Below the pieces are notes generated by a model. It was not told the origin of the DNA. It was given only the letters and a program-made list of their open reading frames with translations, and ran no database searches. Position numbers and translations under genes: made by a program. Below, in pieces: positions 27,747 to 36,324 of a stretch of DNA of 64,000 nt (its first letter is position 1; every line of letters starts with the position of its first letter). Source of the DNA: Microvirga pakistanensis (lineage in GTDB: Bacteria; Pseudomonadota; Alphaproteobacteria; Rhizobiales; Beijerinckiaceae); contig NZ_SPJX01000108.1 in NCBI RefSeq assembly GCF_004458765.1, forward strand, positions 62,001 to 126,000, read 5' to 3'.

Positions 27747-27900
27747 CTGGGCTTCCGACCGCCCCTGAAGCCGCGCAACGGATCGCTGGTGGCAACCTCA
27801 CCAGCGAGGCTCTGGTCCGCGCCTGCCCGGACCGCATTGGTGAGCGCGAGCCTCGGGTGCAGGCATGGCGGATAGCTGAGGATGAAGAAGTTCGCGTCTG
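27743..27900 (+). pseudogene. Amidase (GatA-type) N-terminal fragment
   Basis: The first 50 or so residues from the ATG at 27743 read APEAAQRIAGGNLTSEALVRACPDRIGEREPRVQAW, the N-terminal helix-turn of amidase signature enzymes. The Ser-cisSer-Lys catalytic region never follows. The frame stays open into unrelated sequence up to 28171, so the fragment is now fused in frame with the next small coding stretch. It is translationally coupled to the M20 gene. Confidence 0.65.
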
Positions 27901-27961
27901 CGGCCGGACTGGGTATTCTATGCCCCTGGCTGGGAGGGCCAACATCTCACGAGGTTGCGCG

Positions 27962-28171
27962 ATGCCAAAGTTGACCGTGAGCTGGGACGAGGACGGACCT
28001 CTGCTGCAGACGGCCGAGGTCGAGAACCCGATGTCTGACCGACGCTGGAGTGCTCCAGTTGGACAATTGACGAACGACGAGCGGCAGGAGCTGCTCTCCG
28101 CCGCGCAAGCACTGGCGCAGCTGATTGCGGATCTGGCGGCCGAGGACACCTTCTTCAGCAATCCCCGCTAG
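27962..28171 (+). CDS. Hypothetical 69-residue protein
   Basis: A possible separate gene in the same frame as the amidase fragment, starting at the ATG at 27962 with ACGAGG seven bases upstream. The protein has an acidic N-terminal half (WDEDGPLLQTAEVENP) and a helical, alanine-rich C-terminus. It could be a real short gene or just the tail of the amidase-fragment frame. I recognise no family. Confidence 0.4.
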   Translation: MPKLTVSWDEDGPLLQTAEVENPMSDRRWSAPVGQLTNDERQELLSAAQALAQLIADLAAEDTFFSNPR

Positions 28172-28228
28172 GTCCTAGCCTCCGATGAAAGCGGCGCGTT
28201 GGTGGGATCCTTCGGCTACCAAGAGAGG

Positions 28229-28279
28229 CTCTGACTTTCAATCGGAGGGTCCTGGGTTCGAGTCCCAGCGCGCTCACCA
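28229..28279 (+). pseudogene. 3' half of a tRNA-Lys gene (possible att site)
   Basis: A complete anticodon arm (stem TCTGA/TCGGA, loop CTTTCAA at 28235-28241), a five-base variable region, a perfect T-arm (CTGGG-TTCGAGT-CCCAG) and the acceptor strand CGCGCTC-A-CCA are present. The acceptor and T-arm match alphaproteobacterial tRNA-Lys. The D-arm and the 5' acceptor strand are absent upstream. The anticodon now reads TTC, one base from the TTT of tRNA-Lys. Such 3' halves are left where an integrase inserted an element into a tRNA gene. Confidence 0.75.
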
Positions 28280-28580
28280 CTTCAAACCCTTATCCGGCGA
28301 GGGTTTAGTGACATTTCTGTCCCTGCAGATCAGCGCCTCGTTTCTTTTCGGGTAACGCCGCGGGTAACAGCGGACGAACTTCGATCGGCCCTAGAGTGGA
28401 TCGACTCACTTTGCGTGGGGCAGGCGAATGTCTGCAACTACGCGATGAGCGGACCTTCATACGGCCACGCTTAAAGGTGGCTCCTGACCCGGGGCAGACG
28501 TTTCCTGGCGCGCTCGCCTGCCCACGCAGCGGGGTCGTCCACACAGGCTATGTACCGTGATTTCCGTCATCGAGGGTTGA
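28280..28580. other. Spacer downstream of the tRNA half
   Basis: About 300 bases without a gene I can support. The stretch directly after the tRNA fragment, with repeated GGGTAAC words (28350-28372), resembles the region usually found between an att site and an integrase gene, but no integrase frame is intact here. Confidence 0.35.
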
Positions 28581-28752
28581 TCAGGCGCATTCGCGGGGGA
28601 ACGGACGTGCCTTTAACCAGAGAAACAGCGGGACACGCGCCCATTGCTCGAGATGCTCTTGGCGCCCGCTGTGATCTGGGATCGGCTCGCGGAGGGAGGT
28701 GATTGCAAACCCAGCCTCTTCCAGGGCCGCCGCGTAGGCCTCCAAAGGTTGA
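28581..28752 (-). pseudogene. C-terminal fragment of a class I SAM-dependent methyltransferase
   Basis: Read on the minus strand, the frame ending at the TGA at 28581-28583 gives PLEAYAAALEEAGFAITSLREP and ARVPLFLWLKARP, the usual C-terminal helix and last strands of class I methyltransferases. Everything upstream is replaced by the IS6 remnant that starts at about 28753. The methyltransferase was probably cut by that insertion. Confidence 0.6.
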
Positions 28753-29155
28753 GACCACGCGATCTGGCTGTATCACTGCTTCAGCCTGAGCCTGCGTGAC
28801 GTTGAGCTGATTTTCGCAGCGCGAGGAGTTGTGGTCAGCTACGAGACTATTCGTGAGTGGAGCCTGTGCTTCGGGCGGGTGTATGCCAAGACGCTCAAGC
28901 GGCGGCCGCAGCCCGGCGGCAAATGGTTTCTGGATGAGGTCTTCGTTCGCATCCGAGGCAACCTGCACTACCTCTGGCGAGCGGTTGATCAGCACGGGAA
29001 CGTGCTCGATGTGCTGGTGCAGAGCCGCCGCAACACGAGGGCGGCCAAGCGCTTCTTTCGCAAGCTGCTCAAGAGCTTGTGCTATGTGCCCAGGGTGATC
29101 GTAACCGATGAACTCGGATCCTACGGTGCCGCGAAGCGCGAGATTGTCGGCGTCC
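28753..29155 (+). pseudogene. IS6-family transposase remnant lacking both ends
   Basis: The frame gives HAIWLYHCFSLSLRDVE, then VSYETIREW, WFLDEVFVRIRGNLHYLWRAVDQ (first Asp), QSRRNTRAAKRFFRKLL and VIVTDELGSYGAAKREI (second Asp). It stops matching just before the third catalytic residue. The first 20 or so residues are also gone. Its right border coincides with the 3' end of the GGDEF-EAL gene on the other strand, and its left border with the methyltransferase fragment. Confidence 0.85.
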
Positions 29156-32050
29156 TCAGTTCACTCTGGCCGACCACACCCCGATGAACGGCAAAACGGC
29201 TTCGGCAGCCATCGGCCTTCCAAAGAAGTATCCCTGGCCTAGATCGCACCCGTGGTCCCGCAGAAAGGCAGCTTGTGCCGACGTCTCGATGCCCTCGGCA
29301 ACCACCGTGATGTCCAGGCTCTGGCCAAGATCCACGACGGCTTTGACAATCGCCGCATTGCTGGATTCCTCCTCAAGGCTGCCAACGAATGACTGATCGA
29401 GTTTCAGGACGTCGACAGGAAACTTCTTCAGGTGCGTCAGAGACGCATAGCCCGTGCCAAAATCGTCAAGAGCGATCTTGATTCCCGCAGCACTCAAGGT
29501 CTGCAAGGCGTGCTCCACGTTTGCCGCCTCGCGCCCAACAAACACCGTCTCGGTTACCTCGATCTCAAGGCGACTTGCCGGCAACCCGGCCGACCGAAGT
29601 TGATTGAGCACCCGCTCGGCATAGTCGCCACTGAGGAACTCACTGGCTGAGGCGTTGATGGCGATCGTTCCGACATCGAGACCGGCGTCGAGCCAAGAGC
29701 GCAAGTCCTTCAGGACAGAGGCAAGCATCCGCTCACCGATGGCGACGCCAAGCTTCGGATCATCGAACGCAGAGGCAAGCGCGCTGGGAGGCTGCGGCCC
29801 CAGGCGGGGGTGGCGCCATCGCAACAACGCTTCGAAGCCCGCGATAGCACCGGTGCCGAGCGTGACTTTCGGTTGGTAGAACGGAACGATCCAGTCGAGT
29901 TCGATCGCCTTTTGGGCCAGCCGCAGAGCCGAAGCGGCTTGCTGGATTCTTTCCCGGATGGCGGGTTCGAACATCCTGAACAGGCCCGGTCCGGCAGCCT
30001 TGCCGCTATAAAGCGCGAGATCCGCCTGTTTCAGAAGCTCATCAGGCTCCGCGCCGGGTCCGGCGGTGATGGCCCCGCCGACACTCGCGCGGTAGTCCCG
30101 TCCGATATTGCTTCCGCTCAACGGCTTGCGGACTTGGGCAATGACGTCGCTCGCAACGCGGGCGACGTCCGCCTCATTCGTCACATCAGGCAGTATAATG
30201 GCAAACTCGTCCCCGCCGAGGCGGGCTACATCGTCGGGATCTGACGCTGTGGTCTGGAGCCGCTGGGCAAACGCCCTTAGGACAGCGTCCCCCGCATCGT
30301 GGCCGAACCGGTCATTGATCTGCTTGAAGTCGTCCAGATCGACGATCAGCAAGCCGACCCTTCGGTGCGATGCAGCAGCCCGGTCGAGCGCTTGCCGGAG
30401 CCGCTCCTGGAAAAGTCTCCGGTTGGGCAGACCGGTCAGTGGATCATGATACGCAGCCCAACGGAGGTGCTCCTCCGCAAGCTTCCTGTCATGGATGTCC
30501 TCCTCCGTCCCGTACCATCGAACGATAGCGCCGGTCTCGTCACGTCGGGCTGTCGCCCGTGCGCGAAACCAGCGATAGCTCCCGTCAGCCGCGCGCAGGC
30601 GGAACTCATCATCAAGCGGCTCGCCCGTGGCGACGGAATGGGCCCACTTCCGCGTTGCCGATTCCAGATCATCGGGATGCACGGCTTTGGCCCAGCCGCC
30701 CTCAGCGAGCACCTCCTCGCGGGACAGTCCTGTCAGGGCGAGCCAGCGGGAGCTGATCTCAATGGTTCGCCCGTCTGGGTCCGCAATCCACGGGATCTGC
30801 GGGTTCAACTCCACCAGGTAGCGGAAGTTCTCCTGGCTTTCTCGGGACTGCTCTTCGGCCCGTTTCCGTTCTTCGATATCCTGCGCCACGGTGATGGTGG
30901 AGATCAGCTTGCCGCTTTCATCGTAAACAAACGAGACATGAACCGTACACCAGGTCGCTGTACCATCCGGCCGGACATATCGTTTCTCGATCTGAAACGG
31001 CGTGCCATGCTTCCGGTGTTCCTCCCACACGGCCAGGTTCCGCGGGAAGTCCTCCGGATGAGTAAAATCCTTCATTGGGAGACCATCGAGCTCTTCCCGG
31101 GTACGCCCGACAAGATCGCAGAAGCGCTGGTTGACCATCAGCACCTCATTGTTCAAACCCCGATGCAGGATGCCGACCACGGTCTGGCCGAACACGGTCG
31201 CAAGTTGGCGTTCCCGCTCCCGAAGCGCTTGCGTGGCCAGCCTGCTCTCGTGGATGTCCTCCAGCGTGCCGTACCAGCGAAGGATGGTGCCATCTTCGCT
31301 GTGCCGTGCTGTGGCGCGAGCCCGGAACCAACGGTAGCTACCGTTGGATAGACGCAGTCGGTACTCTGTATCGAACGGATTGCCCGTCGCAACCGACTGC
31401 AGCCAGTTCTGCTGCGTCGGCGGTAGATCGTCCGGGTGCAGGGCGGCGATCCACCCGCGGCCGAGCCCTTCCTCCACGGGCATCCCCGTGAGCTCGTGCC
31501 AGCGGGACGAGGCACTGATGATGTTCCCGTGCGGATCGGCGATCCAGGGAATCTGGGGATTCAGCTCGACGGAGTGGCGATAGTGCTCTTCGCTTTCGCG
31601 CAGCACCGCTTCGGACCGCCGGAGCTCCGTAATGTCGGAAATGACCGCGACGATGAAGAGTTCCTCCCCAGCCGTCCCCGGGAGAGCAACGAGACGCTTG
31701 TGGGTGCTAAGGATACGGATGGTACCATCTGCCGCGGTGATGTGCTCTTCAACCTGGCGGTCCTCACCGGTCGAAAATACCTCGTCGTCAAGCGCCCAAA
31801 AGGTGTCAGCTTGCTCCTTTGGGACGAAGTCGTGATCCACGCGACCGATCAGTTCCTCAGGGGAGCGTCCGATTAGGACGCATGCCGCGTCGTTCAGAAA
31901 TACAAAACGATGGGCACGGTCCTTGACGATGACCGGTTGCACAATGCCGTTTAGGATAGCTTCCAAAGTTCCCGCCGCGCTACGGGATTGGATAGAGGCG
32001 GGGCTAGTCTTCAACTGCATCTTGTAAAACCTAGATCCGCCGCGGGGCAT
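29156..32050 (-). CDS. Four-PAS GGDEF-EAL cyclic-di-GMP signalling protein
   Basis: A cytosolic protein of 964 residues from the ATG at 32050, chosen because GGAGAAGTG precedes it; an ATG at 32089 would add 13 residues (numbers below use that longer form). Four PAS domains lie at about 40-160, 165-285, 290-410 and 415-535, then GGDEF (545-705) and EAL (715-965). The cyclase motif is intact (RLGGDEF, 623-629), the EAL motif is intact (FEALLRW, 752-758) and so is the DDFGTGYASL loop (875-884). No membrane segment is seen. PAS 2 and PAS 4 are near copies. It may make or break c-di-GMP depending on the signal. The last residues may come from the adjoining IS6 junction. Confidence 0.92.
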   Translation of the reverse strand: MPRGGSRFYKMQLKTSPASIQSRSAAGTLEAILNGIVQPVIVKDRAHRFVFLNDAACVLIGRSPEELIGRVDHDFVPKEQADTFWALDDEVFSTGEDRQVEEHITAADGTIRILSTHKRLVALPGTAGEELFIVAVISDITELRRSEAVLRESEEHYRHSVELNPQIPWIADPHGNIISASSRWHELTGMPVEEGLGRGWIAALHPDDLPPTQQNWLQSVATGNPFDTEYRLRLSNGSYRWFRARATARHSEDGTILRWYGTLEDIHESRLATQALRERERQLATVFGQTVVGILHRGLNNEVLMVNQRFCDLVGRTREELDGLPMKDFTHPEDFPRNLAVWEEHRKHGTPFQIEKRYVRPDGTATWCTVHVSFVYDESGKLISTITVAQDIEERKRAEEQSRESQENFRYLVELNPQIPWIADPDGRTIEISSRWLALTGLSREEVLAEGGWAKAVHPDDLESATRKWAHSVATGEPLDDEFRLRAADGSYRWFRARATARRDETGAIVRWYGTEEDIHDRKLAEEHLRWAAYHDPLTGLPNRRLFQERLRQALDRAAASHRRVGLLIVDLDDFKQINDRFGHDAGDAVLRAFAQRLQTTASDPDDVARLGGDEFAIILPDVTNEADVARVASDVIAQVRKPLSGSNIGRDYRASVGGAITAGPGAEPDELLKQADLALYSGKAAGPGLFRMFEPAIRERIQQAASALRLAQKAIELDWIVPFYQPKVTLGTGAIAGFEALLRWRHPRLGPQPPSALASAFDDPKLGVAIGERMLASVLKDLRSWLDAGLDVGTIAINASASEFLSGDYAERVLNQLRSAGLPASRLEIEVTETVFVGREAANVEHALQTLSAAGIKIALDDFGTGYASLTHLKKFPVDVLKLDQSFVGSLEEESSNAAIVKAVVDLGQSLDITVVAEGIETSAQAAFLRDHGCDLGQGYFFGRPMAAEAVLPFIGVWSARVN

Positions 32051-32089
32051 CACTTCTCCACCGCATCGGTTCAGATCCTTTTCGTCCAT

Positions 32090-32597
32090 TTACCCATTGC
32101 TGTAGAGTATACATCTGGAGGCTTGCGGAACAGTTTAATGGTCGACAGACAGCTTGCTAGTGCGCCTGAGGTAAGGTAAGTCGAGTGCTTCGATATAATA
32201 TTGTTGATCGAATTGCTTCACTATGAATGCAGCAGGTTCGCCAGGACGTTAGCAACTTTTATCCTAGCGCTCTAGGTTAGGGACCCGCCAACGTGAACAC
32301 TGCTGGATGTGGCTCAACGGTGATCGCCATCAGGTTGCGAAGGTCCGCCGAGAGCCGATACCCATTGAGCAGCGGGATCCTGAAAGTTGACCCGAAGCTC
32401 CAACGCGACGGTGGCGGCGCGAATATCTGCGTCGGGTGCGGGAAGGTCGTTCGGTACCTGGACATAGTTCAGAACACCGCCTTCGCCAAATGCCTCACAC
32501 ATCGAATTGAGAAATTTGATGTCACTTGAAGCGACATCAATTGACAGCGGTCGATTTTGATGACACTAACAGTGTCGCGAAATTTTGAGCGAGCCGT
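32090..32597. other. Intergenic region with a possible decayed coding scrap
   Basis: About 500 bases, lower in GC than the neighbours near 32100-32280. On the minus strand near 32370-32500 a short stretch (FGEGGVLNYVQVPNDLPAP, then IRAATVALELR) looks protein-like but I cannot name it. It probably holds the promoters of the divergent EAL and TetR genes. Confidence 0.35.
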
Positions 32598-33239
32598 ATG
32601 TCCAGCGTCCGTGCCTACAACAGCCCACTGCGCGAGGAAAAAGCGCATGAGACGCGCGAGGCGATCCTCGCCGCGTTGTTCGAGCTGATGGACTCGGCGA
32701 GCACCCCGGACGAAATCAGCACCGAAGCCATCGCCCGGAAAGCCGGGGTACAGCGGCGGACCCTATTCCGCCACTTCGCGACCAAGGACGATCTGCTGGC
32801 CGCATTCTGGCCTTGGCTGAACGCCCGGATCGGCGTCTCCGCGACGCCGGAGAGCCTGAATGACGTCGTCGACGGCCCGCGACAGGCCTTCCCGCAGTTC
32901 GATAGGCACGAAGCGGCGATCCGCGCCTCCCTGCATTCGCGGACCGGCCGCGAGATGCGGATGGGCATGGTGGCGAACCGGCGCGCCAATTTCGCTCGTG
33001 CACTCGCTCCCGCCATCGCTTCCCTCCCGCCCGCCGAGGCCGAGAAGATCGAGGCGCTGGCGCATCTGCTCTACTCGGCCTCGGCATGGGAGGTACTGAA
33101 GGACTACGGCGGTCTTACCGGCGCCCAGGCCGGCGAGACCGCGTCCTGGGCGCTCGAGTTGATCCTGTCCGCGATCACCTTGGGCAACTCTCCCGCGGAC
33201 GCCGCATCGCATATGAAGGAGACCGGCGATGAAGATTGA
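32598..33239 (+). CDS. TetR/AcrR-family transcriptional regulator
   Basis: A 213-residue repressor-type protein. The N-terminal TetR helix-turn-helix spans about residues 18-65 (ETREAILAALFELMD, ISTEAIARKAGVQRRTLFRHFATKDDLLAAFW). The C-terminal ligand domain is helical and family-typical in length. It overlaps the next gene, a cupin protein, by 11 bases, so the two are cotranscribed and TetR may sense the molecule that the cupin protein handles. Confidence 0.88.
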   Translation: MSSVRAYNSPLREEKAHETREAILAALFELMDSASTPDEISTEAIARKAGVQRRTLFRHFATKDDLLAAFWPWLNARIGVSATPESLNDVVDGPRQAFPQFDRHEAAIRASLHSRTGREMRMGMVANRRANFARALAPAIASLPPAEAEKIEALAHLLYSASAWEVLKDYGGLTGAQAGETASWALELILSAITLGNSPADAASHMKETGDED

Positions 33240-33681
33240 CGTCACCACCCCCGGAGACGGCGAGACCCTCTGGGTTGTCGCCGACCGCATCCGCTTCCTG
33301 GGCGGCCTTGCGGGCTCGAACCTCGAACTTATTGAGGTCGAGGTTCCACCAGGCTCCGGTACTCCGCCGCACAGCCATGCTTCGCCCGAACTCATTTACG
33401 TGATCGAGGGTGAGCTCACTGTTCGCCATTTTGCCACGGGCGTCCCGCCCGAGGTGACGGTTGCGGGCCCCGGCACCTCAGTGCGCGTCGACCCGAGGGC
33501 GCCGCACAACTACTCGAACGACGGCGTCGACCCGGTGCGGATGCTCGTGCTCATTGAGCCTTCCATGATCGCATTCTTCCGCGACATCGGCACGGCCGAG
33601 CCGCCGGCGCAGCCCGACTTCGCCCGAATTGGCGCGGCCATGCAGCGTCATGGTATCAAAACGCCGACGATGCCGATCTGA
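33229..33681 (+). CDS. Cupin-domain protein
   Basis: A 150-residue single-cupin protein. The first cupin motif (GSGTPPHSHASPELIYVIEGEL) provides two histidines and a glutamate for metal binding; the second motif (VDPRAPHNYSNDG) provides a histidine. Substrate unknown; such proteins may be enzymes or small-molecule sensors. It is translationally coupled to the TetR gene. Confidence 0.82.
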   Translation: MKIDVTTPGDGETLWVVADRIRFLGGLAGSNLELIEVEVPPGSGTPPHSHASPELIYVIEGELTVRHFATGVPPEVTVAGPGTSVRVDPRAPHNYSNDGVDPVRMLVLIEPSMIAFFRDIGTAEPPAQPDFARIGAAMQRHGIKTPTMPI

Positions 33682-34044
33682 GCTACAGCGCAGCTTCGAG
33701 GATTTCAGCAGCTTGAGCGTCGCTGCATTCAGAGACGAGTGGCTCGCAATCATTGGCTGACTGCGGGACCAAGTTCCGTATCCACGCTTCGGCAATGGGG
33801 ATGCTAGCTCAAGCGCGTCGGGTCAAGTCACATCAAGGCCTCAACGCGACTGTCGAGCGTGACCTAGCGGATTGGGAGAGCGGCCACTGCTTTGGACGAT
33901 TCAATTGTCTGCGAAGGGTCGACAGTGGACGAGCCATGGAGCAAACCTAAATGGCTGCTCCTGGCGCGCGCCGGTCGTTTGTCCTGTGGCTGCTTAAGCC
34001 TCAGGTCCAGACCTTCCCCATAGCAGGCAGTAGCCTCTGAGCGG
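33682..34044. other. Intergenic region, possible gene scrap at its start
   Basis: About 360 bases with no intact gene. The first 80 bases contain an open frame reading FEDFSSLSVAAFRDEWLAIIG before a stop, which is protein-like but unidentified. The rest shows nothing I can support. Confidence 0.35.
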
Positions 34045-34370
34045 TCAGATCTCAACCTGCTCCGTAGTCAGGAGGGCATCGTCCGCGTCGATGCCGAGAT
34101 ACCGCACGGTACTCTCGATCTTGGTGTGGCCCTCAATGGACGGGCCGGCCGGTCTTCCTCGGCATGATTGTGGCGCGGGAGCGCACCCGCCCATTGAGGG
34201 CCACATCGTCGACCCGGAGCCTGACCAGGTCACAGGCGCGCAGCTTGCTGTCGAGCGCCAGGTTGAACAAGGCCAAGTCCCGGATGCGATGAGAGACTTG
34301 GAGCCTGACCCGAATGGACCAGATCTCCTTCGCCTTGAGAGGCGGCTTGGGTCCAATCAGCTTGCCCCGG
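34045..34370 (-). pseudogene. Tyrosine recombinase (site-specific integrase) remnant
   Basis: Read on the minus strand, one frame gives KPPLKAKEIWSIRVRLQ and IRDLALFNLALDSKLRACD, then VRLRVDDVAL and RKTGRPV, followed by a stop; a second frame resumes with GHTKIESTVRYLGIDADDAL. These are the middle (with the first catalytic Arg) and the C-terminal end (with the Tyr of TVRYLG) of a rhizobial integrase family. The stretch between them, with the His-x-x-Arg box, is deleted and the frame is shifted. The gene is dead. Confidence 0.75.
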
Positions 34371-34639
34371 TTCGAGGGCGAGCTGCGGCGCGCTCAGGGC
34401 GCTACGCCGGACGAGGTCGAGGCATATCTGCAAGCCGCGCTCAACATTGCACGTAGCCAGGGGCGAAGTCCTTCGAACTGCGTGCTGCTGTGAATCGGGC
34501 GCGGCTTTGGCGAGACCACGGCAAGATGGCCGAAGCGCGATGTCTTCTCGCCCCCATGTACGGGTGGTTTACGGAGGGTCGCGACATGCTGGACCTCTGC
34601 GCCGCCAAGGCACTTATGAAAGAGTTGGCTGAGCCTTAG
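34371..34639 (+). pseudogene. C-terminal remnant of a cyclase/ATPase-TPR protein
   Basis: One frame gives EVEAYLQAALNIARSQG; after a one-base shift near 34472 the other gives FELRAAVNRARLWRDHGKMAEARCLLAPMYGWFTEGRD and ends at the TAG at 34637-34639. This is the recognisable tail of the large adenylate-cyclase/AAA-TPR proteins of Rhizobiales. The rest of the gene is missing and the frameshift confirms decay. Confidence 0.7.
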
Positions 34640-34876
34640 TGTTCATCGTCCTTCATACTTCGTCCTGACTTGCTTGCCTGCAAGATCCGGATCTAGAGCT
34701 GGCGCTATGGTCCGCTTCTGGCACGGGGTGAAACTTATCCGGATTTCCGCTTTAGCAGCGTGTGCGAACCTTCATAGGCGACGGCTCAATGGCTTGGGTC
34801 GACCTTCTTGAGATTCTCGCAGGCTGGAAGATGCTGACATTGTACTGACTGATGAAATCCGGTGCTGACATCGCCA

Positions 34877-36160
34877 TCAGATCGTCTTCATCCGAATTGC
34901 TGCCGCGCGGCGGTGGCCTTCCAAGCCCTCGCTCTGACTTTGCCTGGTCGCCGGTGGCGCAACGGCTGCAACTCCACGCTCGTCCAGCCACTGGTGGGTG
35001 CAGATCTTGACATAGGATCCGACCCAGAGCCCGCCCGTATATCGACCCGCTCCCATGGTCGGTAGCGTGTGATTGGTCCCGCAGCACTTGTCGGAGTACA
35101 CGACACTGGCGAGGGGGCCGATGAAGAGTGAGCCGTAGTTCCGCAGTTTCCGAGCGGTTTCATGAGGATCGGCTGTGTGAACCTGAAGATGCTCGGCGGC
35201 AATGAAGTCTGAATAGGCCATCATCGCTTCCTCGTCCTCGCAGAGCACCACCTCGCCGTGATCGCGCCATGCCGGACCGGCGACAGGAGCCGTAGGCAGA
35301 TCCTGCAATTGCCGCTCGATCTCTGCAAGGGTCGTCTCCGCCAATTTCCGGCTCGTGGTGATGAGGCCCACCCGTGTCCTCACATCGTGCTCGGCCTGCG
35401 CGAGAAGATCCACGGCGATCAGCTCTGGATCTCCGGTCTCGTCGGCGACTACGAAGATCTCACTCGGTCCTGCAAGCTGATCGATGCCGACACGCCCGAA
35501 GACCTGCCGCTTGGCCTCGTTCACATAGGCATTGCCGGGGCCGACGATCTTATCGACCGCAGGAATGCTATCCGTTCCGAAGGCCATGGCAGCAATCGCC
35601 TGCGCGCCGCCCACGCGGAAGATGCGATCAGCGCCGGACAGGTGACAACCGGCGATCATGGCCGGATGCGCCTTTGGGGGCAGGCAGGCGATGACCTCTT
35701 CGCATCCGGCGACTTTCGCGGGCACGAGCGTCATGATGGGAGCCGATAGGAGAGGGTAGCGCCCGCCCGGAACATAGGCTCCGATGGTCCGGATAGGAAT
35801 GACCCGGTGACCCAGATGGAGACCGGGCAGGGCCTCGATGTCGAGAGGAAGGATCGTGCCCAGTTGAGCCTGCGCGAAGGCGCGGACGCGCTCGATAGCG
35901 AATTCGGTGTCATGGCGCGTTTGCGGGTCGAGGTTCTCGACAGCCGCGACCCGCTCCTTGTCGCTCACCTCGAAGACCGTGACGTCAGCTTGATCGAACG
36001 CCATCGAGTAATCGCGGAGGGCTGCATCCCCCCTGTCGCGGACGGCCGCGAGGATGTCCCTGACGGTTGACTCGATCTCTCCGGTGTCGATTGCGGCATC
36101 ACGCTTCGGGGCTTTGAGAAAAGTGATTTTGGCGCGGATGCTCGCGGACAGGTTCGACAT
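34877..36160 (-). CDS. HisD-like NAD-dependent alcohol dehydrogenase
   Basis: A 427-residue protein of the histidinol dehydrogenase family. The active site is conserved: YVPGGRYPLLSAPIM, GGAQAIAAMA, IVGPGNAYVNEAKRQVFG and GIDQLAGPSE, and the zinc ligands (Gln and His in LLAQAEHD, Asp in the VVYSDKCCGTNHTLPT region, His in GLEGHRRA). It has strong ribosome binding (GGAGG). It sits away from other his genes, divergent from an XRE-cupin regulator and a polyamine-type importer, so it is more likely a catabolic paralogue, like HpsN which oxidises sulfopropanediol, than a biosynthetic HisD. The substrate is unknown. Confidence 0.85.
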   Translation of the reverse strand: MSNLSASIRAKITFLKAPKRDAAIDTGEIESTVRDILAAVRDRGDAALRDYSMAFDQADVTVFEVSDKERVAAVENLDPQTRHDTEFAIERVRAFAQAQLGTILPLDIEALPGLHLGHRVIPIRTIGAYVPGGRYPLLSAPIMTLVPAKVAGCEEVIACLPPKAHPAMIAGCHLSGADRIFRVGGAQAIAAMAFGTDSIPAVDKIVGPGNAYVNEAKRQVFGRVGIDQLAGPSEIFVVADETGDPELIAVDLLAQAEHDVRTRVGLITTSRKLAETTLAEIERQLQDLPTAPVAGPAWRDHGEVVLCEDEEAMMAYSDFIAAEHLQVHTADPHETARKLRNYGSLFIGPLASVVYSDKCCGTNHTLPTMGAGRYTGGLWVGSYVKICTHQWLDERGVAAVAPPATRQSQSEGLEGHRRAAAIRMKTI

Positions 36161-36238
36161 CGCTTCCTCCCATTGCGTTGGGTCCAGGTTCCTGGATCAC
36201 GGCATCGGTCTCAAGACAGCTTGGCCGGGTTGTTCAGG

Positions 36239-36256
36239 ATTCTCACCAGGGATAGG
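36239..36256 (+). promoter_or_regulatory. Candidate operator site 1 for the XRE-cupin regulator
   Basis: The sequence ATTCTCACCAGGGATAGG lies 69 bases before the regulator start and about 79 bases before the hisD-like start. It matches site 2 (36921-36938) at 16 of 18 positions. A regulator that binds both would control hisD, itself and the importer. Confidence 0.5.
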
Positions 36257-36324
36257 ATCTGCCAAGGGGCTAGGGCGGGTTCCCCGCAATGGCGAGCAGG
36301 ACAACTTCATTACGCAGGATTGCT

